In this document: positions 24,306 to 33,039 of the stretch, in pieces | Layout: each line of letters begins with the position of its first letter | How positions within the stretch are numbered: position 1 is the first letter of the stretch | Source of the DNA: an uncultured Flammeovirgaceae bacterium | GTDB lineage: Bacteria > Bacteroidota > Bacteroidia > Cytophagales > Cyclobacteriaceae | DNA length: 37,696 nucleotides | Assembly (NCBI GenBank): GCA_937899105.1 | Contig: CALBPF010000211.1 | Span: forward strand, 1 to 37,696 | Reading direction: 5' to 3' | The notes under the pieces: model-generated | Told to the model about the DNA's origin: nothing | The model's database searches: none | The model's input: the letters and a program-made list of their open reading frames with translations, nothing else | Program-made: the position numbers and the translations under genes

Positions 24306-25045
24306 GTATAGGTTGGGACCAACTGAAGTCCTTTACTGTCGCCCGCGTCGCTCTGGGTAGAGTAGGTGGAAGCCTTACAACAGAGCAGCTACTCCAGTTT
24401 CGTAAGGACCATGCCCTGGCCAGGGCTGCCGTGTGGGCCGATCTTGATATAGAAAGAATGGTGACAACTCTTGCCGCTCTTACTTCGGATGTTATTGTAG
24501 TCAGCAGCCAGGCTAAGGACCGGCAGGCATATATCAAACGCCCTGATTTGGGTAGAAAGCTGGATGATGCATCGGAGAAAGAACTGAAGGGCAGACAAGG
24601 TGATTTCGAACTGTCTATATGCATTGCCGATGGCTTATCCGCCCTGGCCATAGAAAATCATGCGGCGCCCTTCTTAACCTGCTTACTGCCGTTGATAAAG
24701 CCTTTCCGACTGGCTCCGCCAACACTGATACAACAGGGAAGGGTTGCGATCAGCGATCAAATAGGACAGCTATTAGGGACCACACTATCGCTTATTTTGA
24801 TCGGAGAGCGCCCGGGACTGAGCTCGCCAGACAGCATGGGTGTCTATATGACCTATCACCCGCAGACAGGAAATACCGATGAAAAACGAAATTGTATTTC
24901 CAACATCAGAAAAGAGGGGCTTTCATATGAGTTTGCCGCCCAAAAGCTCGCTTTCTTAATATCAGAATCTTTAAGAAGAAAATTGTCAGGAGTGGAGCTG
25001 AAAGATACTTTTGACGTAAATTCCATGCTTCCATCAAAAGACTGA
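24302..25045 (+). CDS. eutC: ethanolamine ammonia-lyase small subunit
   Basis: EutC features are seen in ARVALGRVGGSLTTEQLLQFRKDHALARAAVW, CIADGLSALAIENHA, GQLLGTTLSLILIGERPGLSSPDSMGVYMTYHPQTGNTDEKRNCISNIR and a C-terminal AAQKLAFLISESL. Length 247 aa is in the normal range. It completes the (EutBC) ammonia-lyase with eutB and helps bind adenosylcobalamin. It overlaps eutB by 4 bases and is followed, after a 16-base gap, by the permease. Confidence 0.96.
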   Translation: MSIGWDQLKSFTVARVALGRVGGSLTTEQLLQFRKDHALARAAVWADLDIERMVTTLAALTSDVIVVSSQAKDRQAYIKRPDLGRKLDDASEKELKGRQGDFELSICIADGLSALAIENHAAPFLTCLLPLIKPFRLAPPTLIQQGRVAISDQIGQLLGTTLSLILIGERPGLSSPDSMGVYMTYHPQTGNTDEKRNCISNIRKEGLSYEFAAQKLAFLISESLRRKLSGVELKDTFDVNSMLPSKD

Positions 25046-25061
25046 TATTCTTTCTTACTAT

Positions 25062-26372
25062 ATGAACGAAAATAAAAGTGAATTAAAAAAGACACTCGGT
25101 CCCTTAATGCTTTGGGGGTTGGGTGTAGGGTATGTCATTTCAGGTATGTATTTCGGATGGAATCTTGGCTTGGCTGAAGGCGGAACCCTGGGCCTGGGTG
25201 TGGCTACTTTTTTTATTATAATCATGTATGTCACTTTTACTTTTAGCTATACGGAATTAGCGTGCGCCATTCCGAAAGCGGGTGGTGCTTTCGACTACGT
25301 GAGATTGGGGCTTGGAAAAGACTGGGGATACCTCGGCGGCATGGCCCAAAGCATCGAATTTATATTTGCTCCACCTGCTATTGCCGCTGCCATCGGCGCC
25401 TACTTTAATATCTTCTTTCCGGGCATTGACATCACGACTATTGCGATTATAGCTTACGTAGTCTTTACGCTATTGAATATTGTGGGCGTGCGTGCGGCTG
25501 CTTATTTTGAGTTGGTTATCACGTTCCTGGCCGTTGGCGAATTGCTTTTGTTTTCCGGTGTGAGCTATACTGTCTTTGAATCGAAGAACCTCACAGTTAA
25601 TGCCTTGCCAAACGGTTGGGGGGGAGCTTTTGCCGCTATACCATTTGCGATCTGGTTTTTTCTTGCCATCGAAGGAGTGGCTAATGTAGCCGAAGAAGCC
25701 CGTAACCCTAAAAAAGATATTCTAATAGGGTTTGGGTCGGCCATACTTACCTTGGTCGTATTATGTTTATTGACTTTTACCTCTGCGGTGGGTGTAGCCG
25801 GCTGGGAAACCATAGTGTATCCGTACTCTGGTGCAGAGGCTTCCGATTCGCCGCTTCCATTGGCGCTGGGAAAAATAGTTGGAGCCTCCCACTTTCTCTA
25901 TCATTTACTCATAACCGTGGGGCTGTTTGGCTTAGTGGCCTCTTTTCATGGAATTATTCTGGCCGCAGGCCGCTCGACCCTTGAACTGGGAAGGCAGCGT
26001 TATGTGAGCCCATGGGTGGGGAAGGTACATTCTAAAACTAAAACGCCAGTTAACGCTCTGATTGCGAATATGATCATAGGCATACTGGCATTGCTTACCG
26101 GGAAAACAGGAGAGATCATTACGATCGCTTGTTTCGGCGCCTTGACCTTGTACATTGTATCGATGGTTGCTTTCTTTTCACTCAGAAAAAATCACGCGAC
26201 ACTGAAGCGGCCCTTCCGGGTCCCCATGTATCCTTATTTTCCTGCAATCGCTTTAGCGATAGCTATAGTGGCCCTTGTAGCTATGAGCGTTTACAATACG
26301 CAGTTATTACTTATCTATTTTACTATATTGGCCCTTGGTTACGTTGGGTATAGGTGGTACCAAAAGAACTAG
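25062..26372 (+). CDS. ethanolamine/amino-acid permease, APC superfamily
   Basis: About twelve membrane segments and APC-family motifs are visible: GVGYVISGMYFGWNLGLAEGG near the N-terminus, AIPKAGGAFDYVRLGLG in the second loop, and AIEGVANVAEEARNPKKDI in the middle. The C-terminal half includes AAGRSTLELGRQRYVSPWVGKVHSKTKTPVNAL. It resembles the ethanolamine permease (Eat-type) of the APC superfamily, and its place behind eutBC supports ethanolamine import. Length 436 aa is typical. Whether it uses protons or exchange cannot be seen. Confidence 0.9.
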   Translation: MNENKSELKKTLGPLMLWGLGVGYVISGMYFGWNLGLAEGGTLGLGVATFFIIIMYVTFTFSYTELACAIPKAGGAFDYVRLGLGKDWGYLGGMAQSIEFIFAPPAIAAAIGAYFNIFFPGIDITTIAIIAYVVFTLLNIVGVRAAAYFELVITFLAVGELLLFSGVSYTVFESKNLTVNALPNGWGGAFAAIPFAIWFFLAIEGVANVAEEARNPKKDILIGFGSAILTLVVLCLLTFTSAVGVAGWETIVYPYSGAEASDSPLPLALGKIVGASHFLYHLLITVGLFGLVASFHGIILAAGRSTLELGRQRYVSPWVGKVHSKTKTPVNALIANMIIGILALLTGKTGEIITIACFGALTLYIVSMVAFFSLRKNHATLKRPFRVPMYPYFPAIALAIAIVALVAMSVYNTQLLLIYFTILALGYVGYRWYQKN

Positions 26373-26458
26373 GATAAAAGTGGATGTGAATTATTAGATC
26401 CAATAATCCAATGTTTTAAATAATAGGCCTTCACTTGTACATAAAAATACGCTAAGGG

Positions 26459-26488
26459 TTTGAATAACTGTCAATAGACTGTATCTTG
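26459..26488 (+). promoter_or_regulatory. predicted promoter of the DUF1569 gene
   Basis: TTTG (26459-26462) is followed after exactly 19 bases by TATCTTG (26482-26488), a close match to the TTTG-N19-TAnnTTTG Bacteroidota consensus. The box is 5 bases from the ATG at 26494, so the transcript would be nearly leaderless. Confidence 0.6.
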
Positions 26489-26493
26489 TCCAT

Positions 26494-26949
26494 ATGGGCT
26501 CTAACATATTTTATCCCGACGACTACTTTGTCATACAAAAAAGACTAGACCATGTCAATGCAGAATCTTTGCGCCTATGGGGAACAATGAGTGTTGCACA
26601 AATGATGGAACACTGCAGCATGCAATTAGAACTCGGACTGGGTAAAATTGAGCAAGCCGATTTTGAAGGTTCTAGGTTGATGAGGACCGCTTTCGGACGC
26701 TGGTTATTCCTCTACGCTCTTCCATGGCCTAAAGGCATTCGTACACCGCCCCGAATGGATATGGTCAAAAATAACATCTATCCGAATGATTTTCAATTTC
26801 GCAAGAGGAACCTATTCGAGCTGTTGGAGCAGGTCCGGCAAAGCCCAGGTTTAAAACCACATCCGTTTTTTGGCGCTATGAACAAAAGAGTTTGGGGGCG
26901 TTTGATATGGAAGCACCTGGATCATCACTTAAGGCAATTTGGTTGTTGA
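26494..26949 (+). CDS. DUF1569 domain protein (DinB-like fold)
   Basis: The pattern LRLWGTMSVAQMMEHCSMQLELGLG, then PRMDMVKNN, HPFFGAMNKRVWGRLIWKHLDHHLRQFG is that of the DUF1569 family. The family is related to DinB-like four-helix-bundle metal proteins. The histidines in MEHCS and KHLDHHLRQ are the probable metal ligands. Length 151 aa is normal. Function is unknown; DinB-like proteins often act as thiol transferases. It stands alone with a compact promoter and faces the NIPSNAP pseudogene. Confidence 0.85.
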   Translation: MGSNIFYPDDYFVIQKRLDHVNAESLRLWGTMSVAQMMEHCSMQLELGLGKIEQADFEGSRLMRTAFGRWLFLYALPWPKGIRTPPRMDMVKNNIYPNDFQFRKRNLFELLEQVRQSPGLKPHPFFGAMNKRVWGRLIWKHLDHHLRQFGC

Positions 26950-26991
26950 TTATTGGAGGTCGTATCAACCTTAATTATCTAACTTTTACAA

Positions 26992-27724
26992 CTATGAATA
27001 CGCTAGTGGTTTCAGGAACATTCGAATGATATCATTCATTGCTTTTGCATACTCCTCCAGCTTAAGAATGCGTTGCCACTCCGGGCGCCCTGCGAATTTA
27101 GTCCATGCCGCTGCATGTGCTGCTTTGTTTTTAAAGCCTAATAAATAGGTGAGGCAGGGCATTTCGCCGCCTGCGATGTTATAGCCGAAGAACACCATTG
27201 GAAGTCCTACTTCATCGAATATAACAAACTCACTGTCGTTAAACATCTTTACTTTCCTGCGTAAAGCATCCTCGTTATTGCTGTGATAGATCCTCAACTC
27301 AAACAGTTCAGCATCTTCGCGCTTCATAAGCTGAGGAAAACCAGACGTAGAGCGGATAAGACTGGTAGTTACACCATCCGGAAGCTCCCGGTCACTAGCC
27401 TTGAAATATTGGCCCGCATCCTCTTGATATTGGGTGTCTGCTTCCAGCTTATCAAGAGTACCCTGGAACGCCATAATGTTATCAGCGGCGATCAGTAGGT
27501 AGATGCTTTTAGGCAAAGCGTCACCGGTTGCTTCAAAAGCCCCTATATTTTTCACTCCATGACGGTAAGGGCTGGTATCAGCGCGTTTTCAAAATAGCCA
27601 TGTTAAAATATCTGCAGACTCAAAAAAATCAAGCTTGTAGGTTCGCAATTCGTAGATCCTGGTCTTGAGCGTGGAGCAATGTACCTAACAGTAGTAATAT
27701 GTTAAATAATATCGGGCTTTTCAT
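26992..27724 (-). pseudogene. NIPSNAP family protein gene, broken by three frameshifts
   Basis: The last 187 codons (from about 27555) are open and contain a NIPSNAP domain (ELFELRIYHSNNEDALRRKV). Upstream, three frames carry parts of the missing N-terminal half. The true ATG is at 27724 with an exported start (MKSPILFNILLLLGTLLHAQDQ). The frame then shifts to IYELRTYKLDFFESADIL (about 27657-27600), then to YFENALIPALT (about 27596-27564), then to RHGVKNIGAF (about 27564 on), which runs into the long frame. Family members have exactly this order. A GTG at 27555 is not a credible start. Sequencing errors are possible but three in 180 bases would be unusual. Confidence 0.8.
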
Positions 27725-27933
27725 AGCTGCGAATTAAGTGATCAATTAAAGATACAAGAATCAGCAGCTAAATTTATTACGCTTCGGGTTGCCGGAATTG
27801 AAGAAACTTATTCCAACACGCTTTAAAATCCTAAAAAAAAAGGCTGCCCCACGCCGCGTTTTCAACAGCTACTTCGTACTGGTGTCAAATCTTAATTCAA
27901 GAAAATCGAATGTTTTATTTAAACCGTAAGAAA

Positions 27934-28737
27934 ATGATTAAAAAATTTTTCAAACCCATAGTGTTTATGTCGATGCTGGTTGCGTTTTTCGCTTCCTGTT
28001 CGGAAGAAGAAGATCTAACGTCCACGGAAACTTTTGTCACTGAGATCGATGCTGAAGAGCTACCTGAAAGTGCCCAAGTGTTCATTGAGGATAGTTTTAC
28101 CGGCGAAGTGGTGACCGAGGCTTTTTCCATTACCGGTGCGAATACACAATATGAAGCGGTATTAACTAACGACATAAACCTCGTCTTTGATGCAGCAGGT
28201 AATCTGGAAGCTTTTGGTGAAGATGTCTCCTATATTGAATGTGGTGGAAGACCTGGCGGTAGATTCGGGAGATGGCCAGGGGGATTTAATCATGGAAATG
28301 ACAGTACCCAACGAGCGCAGTTTACGGAACTGACCATCGATGAATTGCCAACGGCGGTAACTGATTATATCAATGCTAACTACGCCGAAAATGAGGTCTT
28401 AAAAATATTGTTGATCAAAACAGATGAAACCTCTGAATATCATGTGCTGATTGAAGATGTAGGCGCTGTTGTATTTGATGATGAGGGAAGTTTTGTAGAA
28501 GTTAATGAAGGCAGGGACTGCGCCAATTTTGAAAGTTCTTCTTTAGAGGAGCTCCCAGCGGCTATAGAGGAATATTTAGCGGCCAACTACCCGGATAATG
28601 AAATTTTAAGAGCACGTACTGGCACAAGAAATGATGTAACGGAGATACATGTAGTGGTCGAGGATGTGGGCGTGTTGATTTTTGATGCGGAGGGGAATTT
28701 TGTCGAGTTGAAGACTTGCGGCATGGATAGAGAATAA
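27934..28737 (+). CDS. lipoprotein with three PepSY-like repeats
   Basis: I choose the ATG at 27934 (residue 9 of the longer frame), which gives a basic n-region (MIKKFF) and lipobox FASC. Three copies of a PepSY-like repeat (DUF2874 type) follow. Each starts with a short helix (LPESAQVFIED, LPTAVTDYINANY, LPAAIEEYLAANY) and ends in a beta strand (VFDAAGNLE, VFDDEGSFVE, IFDAEGNFVEL). A Gly/Arg-rich insert (GGRPGGRFGRWPGGF) separates the first from the second copy. Such domains are periplasmic; binding or inhibitory roles are suspected. A perfect hairpin ends the unit. Confidence 0.85.
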   Translation: MIKKFFKPIVFMSMLVAFFASCSEEEDLTSTETFVTEIDAEELPESAQVFIEDSFTGEVVTEAFSITGANTQYEAVLTNDINLVFDAAGNLEAFGEDVSYIECGGRPGGRFGRWPGGFNHGNDSTQRAQFTELTIDELPTAVTDYINANYAENEVLKILLIKTDETSEYHVLIEDVGAVVFDDEGSFVEVNEGRDCANFESSSLEELPAAIEEYLAANYPDNEILRARTGTRNDVTEIHVVVEDVGVLIFDAEGNFVELKTCGMDRE

Positions 28738-28755
28738 TTTCCCGCCGTATTAAAA

Positions 28756-28792
28756 TGAGGATGTTCCTTGACATTTACTTGGAACATCCTCA
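28756..28792 (+). terminator. 12-bp hairpin terminator after the PepSY-like lipoprotein
   Basis: TGAGGATGTTCC (28756-28767) and GGAACATCCTCA (28781-28792) form a perfect stem with a 13-base loop, 19 bases after the stop. The following bases (ATTTAAATT) are AT-rich rather than a pure T run. It separates the lipoprotein from the sigma-factor operon. Confidence 0.65.
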
Positions 28793-28815
28793 ATTTAAAT
28801 TAAAACCTTTTGCCT

Positions 28816-29355
28816 GTGTCGGATAACATCCTCGAGCTTATTGAAGAATGTAAGTCTAACCAAAGAAGTGCCCAGGCCGCACTGTATCAAAAATATTACG
28901 GGTATGCCATGAGTATATGTTTACCTTATTCTAAAGACAGGTCGGAAGCTGAAGAGATAGCTCATGATGGCTTTCTCAAGGTCTTCACCAAAATTGCGCA
29001 GTATGATTCCGATTTTCAATTCAAAAGTTGGATTCGAAGAATATTCGTAAACAGTGCTATAGACTATTTTAGACGTAATAAAAAGCATTATTTGTCACAA
29101 GACATCGACGAAGCCAAAGATGTAGAGCATATGAATGATAATATCATCGATGTCCTTTCAGCCGAGGAAATTTTAACTCTGGTGCGCCAGCTAAGCCCGC
29201 AATATCAAATGGTTTTTAATCTGTACGTATTGGAAGGTTATAAGCATAATGAGATCGCAGAAATGATGGGCATTACGCAAGGTACGTCAAGGTCGAACCT
29301 GGCGAAGGCCCGACAAAAACTGAAAGAAGCAATGCGTCAATTTGTTAAACTATAA
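28816..29355 (+). CDS. ECF sigma factor, FecI-like
   Basis: Sigma region 2 is seen in ALYQKYYGYAMSICLPYSKDRSEAEEIAHDGFLKVFTKI with SWIRRIFVNSAIDYFRRNKK. Region 4 is seen in LSPQYQMVFNLYVLEGYKHNEIAEMMGITQGTSRSNLAKARQKL. I place the start at GTG 28816 (MSDNILEL); an in-frame TTG at 28810 is the alternative. No ATG fits. It directs RNA polymerase to a small set of promoters, and its activity is held by the FecR protein encoded 3 bases downstream of its stop. Confidence 0.92.
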   Translation: MSDNILELIEECKSNQRSAQAALYQKYYGYAMSICLPYSKDRSEAEEIAHDGFLKVFTKIAQYDSDFQFKSWIRRIFVNSAIDYFRRNKKHYLSQDIDEAKDVEHMNDNIIDVLSAEEILTLVRQLSPQYQMVFNLYVLEGYKHNEIAEMMGITQGTSRSNLAKARQKLKEAMRQFVKL

Positions 29356-29358
29356 TGC

Positions 29359-30228
29359 ATGGAAAACTTTGACCAAAAAATAAAAGATAAACTAAACGCT
29401 GTTTCCGCCGAGGAGACCCCCAGCGAGGCATCCGTAAATCGTATGATGCAAGCGCTGGATGAGGTGCTACCGGTAGCGGCGGACGTCAAATCTCGGCCTG
29501 TTGCAGAGACTAAGAATCTCAGCCTTTGGTACAGTCTGAAAGTAGCTGCTTCCATTTCAGTAGCTATGCTACTTAGCTACCTGGTGTACAGCAGTTACAC
29601 GGTTAACATTGTGGTAAGTAAGCGGGCACATGAAGCAGTACAGTTACCCGATGGTTCTTCGGTCAAGTTAAACTCGGAATCTGTGTTAACTTACAACAGG
29701 CTCTATTGGTACTTCAGCAGAAACGTGAGATTGAAGGGAGAGGCTTTTTTTCAGGTACAGAAAGGATCCACTTTTGAAGTTAGGTCAGAGCTTGGAGTGA
29801 CGAAAGTACTGGGCACCAGCTTTAATGTGTATTACCGTGGCATCAAATACGAAGTAAGCTGCTTCACTGGTAAAGTGAGTGTATTGAACGGGACCACAGG
29901 CAAGGAAGTACAACTTACACCGGGGAAAGGAGTGACGTGGCAAAATGATACAGATGTCAGCTTTGATTTTGATACCGCCAATTTATCCGATTGGAGAAAC
30001 GGAGAGTTTCATTTTGACGATGCCCGATTTGCGGACGTCATTGAAGAATTTGAACGGCAATTCGATGTGTATGTTGATTATCCGAAAAGTCTGGGTAGAG
30101 AAGGATACACCGGTTATTTTGATAACAGAAATTTTGATGAGGCACTCAAGCTCATTTGCGACCCGTTAGGCTTAACTTACGAAGTGAACGGTAATATAAT
30201 TAACATTTCACAGCAAAAAACAGATTAA
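29359..30228 (+). CDS. FecR-family anti-sigma factor
   Basis: A cytoplasmic part (about residues 1-55), one membrane segment (about 57-77) and a periplasmic FecR domain make up the protein. The FecR domain includes HEAVQLPDGSSVKLNSESVLTYN, GEAFFQVQKG, TKVLGTSFNVYY and GKVSVLNG. A C-terminal DUF4974 domain follows (NLSDWRNGEFHFDDARFADVIEEFERQFDVYV, then GLTYEVNGNIINI), as usual in Bacteroidota. It should hold the FecI-like sigma factor until the TonB receptor reports ligand. It lies between sigma factor and receptor genes, spaced by 3 and 30 bases. Confidence 0.93.
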   Translation: MENFDQKIKDKLNAVSAEETPSEASVNRMMQALDEVLPVAADVKSRPVAETKNLSLWYSLKVAASISVAMLLSYLVYSSYTVNIVVSKRAHEAVQLPDGSSVKLNSESVLTYNRLYWYFSRNVRLKGEAFFQVQKGSTFEVRSELGVTKVLGTSFNVYYRGIKYEVSCFTGKVSVLNGTTGKEVQLTPGKGVTWQNDTDVSFDFDTANLSDWRNGEFHFDDARFADVIEEFERQFDVYVDYPKSLGREGYTGYFDNRNFDEALKLICDPLGLTYEVNGNIINISQQKTD

Positions 30229-30258
30229 TTTTGATGTTTTAGTATCTACGCAGTTTCC

Positions 30259-32955
30259 ATGAGAAAATGTATGCTGCCCATCATGCTGCTGTTCTTACTG
30301 TCCTCGCACACGCTTTGGGCCAATGAGGTCATTGTGATCAATGAAAATTTTGAAAATGCTCCGTTGAAAGAGGTGCTACAGTTACTAAAGCAGAAGTACC
30401 AACTCAAGGTGGCCTTTGCTGATAAAGCAGTACGTGGAGTTAAAATCACGGCCAGTATTGCTAACCTAAGTGTTGAAGAAACATTTGAAGTGTTACTTGA
30501 AGGTACTGGTCTTACATTTGAACTGCTGACTTCAAACGCAGTCATTGTCAAAAAGAGTAAGCGTGATGACAATGCAAAAACTGACTTTGAGTTGAATGTT
30601 GTGGTTCAGGATGCCCTAACCGGAGAAAGGTTACCCTATAGCTATGCCTGGCTTACTCCTGATAGTATTGGGCTGACTGCCAATGTTGAAGGCTACTTTT
30701 CAGTGCCTAATGTCAACTCCAGTAAGAAAGTATTAGTGTCGTATTTAGGCTATCAGGATACTTTATTTGCAATTATCGATGCCTATAAAAACAAGAGGCT
30801 TCATATCAAGCTGACACCCAGAACCACAGAATTAAAAGAAGTAGTACTGGTTTACAACGACCGGCCTGGTAACGACTTTAAGGCTGAGGGAGCGCCAGGA
30901 AAATTAACAGTTAATCCGTCCTTCACTTCCCAGGCGCCTAATGCCGGTGAGGTGGATATCTTTAGAACGTTACAGCTATTGCCGGGTGTTAATGCTACCA
31001 ATGAAATTTCTTCAGGACTTAATATTAACGGCGGAACCGCCAACCAAAACCTCGTTCAATTCGATGGCTTTACTGTGTATCATGTGGATCACTTTTTTGG
31101 GTATTTCAGCGCTTTCAATCCTTTTGCTATAAAGTCTTTACAATTGTATAAAACAGGTTTTGAAGCCAAATACGGTGGGCGAGTATCCGGGGTTATCGAC
31201 ATTACAGGTAAGGAAGGAAACAGCAATAAAATAAGTGGTGCTCTGGGGCTTAACCTATTGAGCGTCAACAGCTCTCTAGAAATACCGCTCTCCGATAATG
31301 GAGCCACTTTGTTCTTTTCGGGTAGAAGGTCATATACAGACATCTGGAGTTCTTCACTGTTTGATGACATATTCTCAATTTTCGAAAGCAGCCTTTCTGA
31401 AACCGAATCTTCAGACCCGTTTGCGCTGCCGGATCGTCAGCTAGAAAGCTCGTTGGACCCTGATTTCCATTACACGGATATGAACTTGAAATTCTCCACC
31501 CCGATCGGCTTGAAAAACCGGTTATCATTTAGTTTTTATAACAGCGATGATGTCCTGAATTATACCCAGAATAGTGATGTCAACTTCAGAGACACGCTGT
31601 CAATTAATACAGACAACCTGGGCTTTATTGACTGGGGCAACGTGGGGTCTTCGCTGAAGTTCTCAAGGCAATGGAGTAGTGACCATTTTTCTAATATGTT
31701 GCTATCATATTCATTTTATGAAAGCAATTTCAATGAACAGTCTACCAGCGCCACGATCTCTGCTGCTGAAGGGGAGTCCATTTCTACATTCAACCAGGAA
31801 CAGCGTAACAATATTCGGGATTTCTCATTTCGGTTTGATCATGAATGGAATTTTGGGAGATCGAATACGCTGCTGACCGGGATTGAAGCCTCTGCTTATG
31901 ATACACAATTGAAGTATGAAGCTTTGGATTCTATCGTTGTAGATGATGCTAAGGAGAATGAACTGCTGCTCGCTCACTATATGCAGGTTACGCTTTCACC
32001 CTTACCGATGCTGTTTATTACACCGGGACTGCGAAGCTCCTATTTATCTACCAGTAGTGAGATGTATTTTGACCCACGGCTTTCGTTTTCTTATGCTGTC
32101 GACAAAAACTGGTCTATAAATGGGGCTACAGGAATATACCATCAATTTGTAAATCAGTCCAATACGGATAATTTCCTTGACAGCAGTCGGGACTTCTGGA
32201 TTTTGGCCGATGATGAAGAAGTACCTGTGCAGCAGGCATGGCACACACTATTAGGTGTAGAATATACTGACCTGCGCACTACAATATCCGTCAATTACTT
32301 TCAAAAGAATTTTGATGGCCTGATGGAATATGCTTTTCGCAATGGCAACCTGATCACTGAATTTGATAACCTGGACCGGGTATTTGCTGTAGGCGAGGGA
32401 ACCGCATATGGCATGGATGTACTACTTAAGCATAATACAGGACGATTTAACAGCTGGCTGACCTACAACCTTCAGTGGGCAGAACAGACTTTTCCGGAGA
32501 TCAACGGCGGTAGTACGTTCTATGCCGATTACGACCAACGCCATGAGCTGAACTGGCTGGGAAGCTACTCCGCTGGACCTTTTGATCTGTCCGCTACCTG
32601 GGTCTACGGCTCTGGAAAACCTTATAGTGTTGCGATAGGTAATGATCTCGTGAGTAATACGCCAAATAATGACGGTGTACAGCCTAATTTTATTCGGTTC
32701 GAACAGCGGAACTCTGAGAGGCTACCTCCTTATCACCGGTTAGACCTAAGTGTCGATTATAATTTTAAATGGGGTATGACGGAGTCGAAAGTCTCGCTTA
32801 GCATTTTTAACCTTTACGACAGAGAAAACATCCTGGATAAACAATTAACGCTGATTGCTCCGCAGGATCGCGGCAGGAGGGGACCCATCCTGACTTCGCA
32901 GGATATTTCACTGATGGGAATTACGCCGAATATTTCGTTTCTGGTTAAATTTTAA
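30259..32955 (+). CDS. TonB-dependent receptor with STN signalling domain
   Basis: After a signal peptide (about residues 1-21) comes an STN domain (about 27-97: NENFENAPLKEVLQLLKQKYQLKVAFADKAVRG). A carboxypeptidase-regulatory-like beta domain (about 110-200: VVQDALTGERLPYSYAWL), a plug (about 215-330) and a 22-strand barrel ending in ISFLVKF follow. The STN domain contacts the FecR protein and so activates the sigma factor. No SusD gene follows, which argues against the classic Sus glycan-import type. The ligand is unknown. Confidence 0.93.
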   Translation: MRKCMLPIMLLFLLSSHTLWANEVIVINENFENAPLKEVLQLLKQKYQLKVAFADKAVRGVKITASIANLSVEETFEVLLEGTGLTFELLTSNAVIVKKSKRDDNAKTDFELNVVVQDALTGERLPYSYAWLTPDSIGLTANVEGYFSVPNVNSSKKVLVSYLGYQDTLFAIIDAYKNKRLHIKLTPRTTELKEVVLVYNDRPGNDFKAEGAPGKLTVNPSFTSQAPNAGEVDIFRTLQLLPGVNATNEISSGLNINGGTANQNLVQFDGFTVYHVDHFFGYFSAFNPFAIKSLQLYKTGFEAKYGGRVSGVIDITGKEGNSNKISGALGLNLLSVNSSLEIPLSDNGATLFFSGRRSYTDIWSSSLFDDIFSIFESSLSETESSDPFALPDRQLESSLDPDFHYTDMNLKFSTPIGLKNRLSFSFYNSDDVLNYTQNSDVNFRDTLSINTDNLGFIDWGNVGSSLKFSRQWSSDHFSNMLLSYSFYESNFNEQSTSATISAAEGESISTFNQEQRNNIRDFSFRFDHEWNFGRSNTLLTGIEASAYDTQLKYEALDSIVVDDAKENELLLAHYMQVTLSPLPMLFITPGLRSSYLSTSSEMYFDPRLSFSYAVDKNWSINGATGIYHQFVNQSNTDNFLDSSRDFWILADDEEVPVQQAWHTLLGVEYTDLRTTISVNYFQKNFDGLMEYAFRNGNLITEFDNLDRVFAVGEGTAYGMDVLLKHNTGRFNSWLTYNLQWAEQTFPEINGGSTFYADYDQRHELNWLGSYSAGPFDLSATWVYGSGKPYSVAIGNDLVSNTPNNDGVQPNFIRFEQRNSERLPPYHRLDLSVDYNFKWGMTESKVSLSIFNLYDRENILDKQLTLIAPQDRGRRGPILTSQDISLMGITPNISFLVKF

Positions 32956-33039
32956 AGTTGACGGGTGAATTGCCTGTACATCTCCTCTTTCACTTAGATA
33001 AATATCGATCAATTAATTAGGTTGGTAATATTTCTGCTC

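Noticed and set aside
16823..26372. Aldehyde dehydrogenase as part of the ethanolamine operon
   Set aside because: It is 4.5 kb away with several genes in both directions between, and belongs to a divergent subfamily.
27555..27557. GTG at 27555 as a genuine start of a 187-aa NIPSNAP protein
   Set aside because: Family sequence continues upstream in other frames up to a signal peptide at 27724, so the short frame is the tail of a broken gene.
31089..31528. Minus-strand open frames inside the TonB receptor gene
   Set aside because: They lie opposite a clear receptor sequence and show no protein-like motifs.
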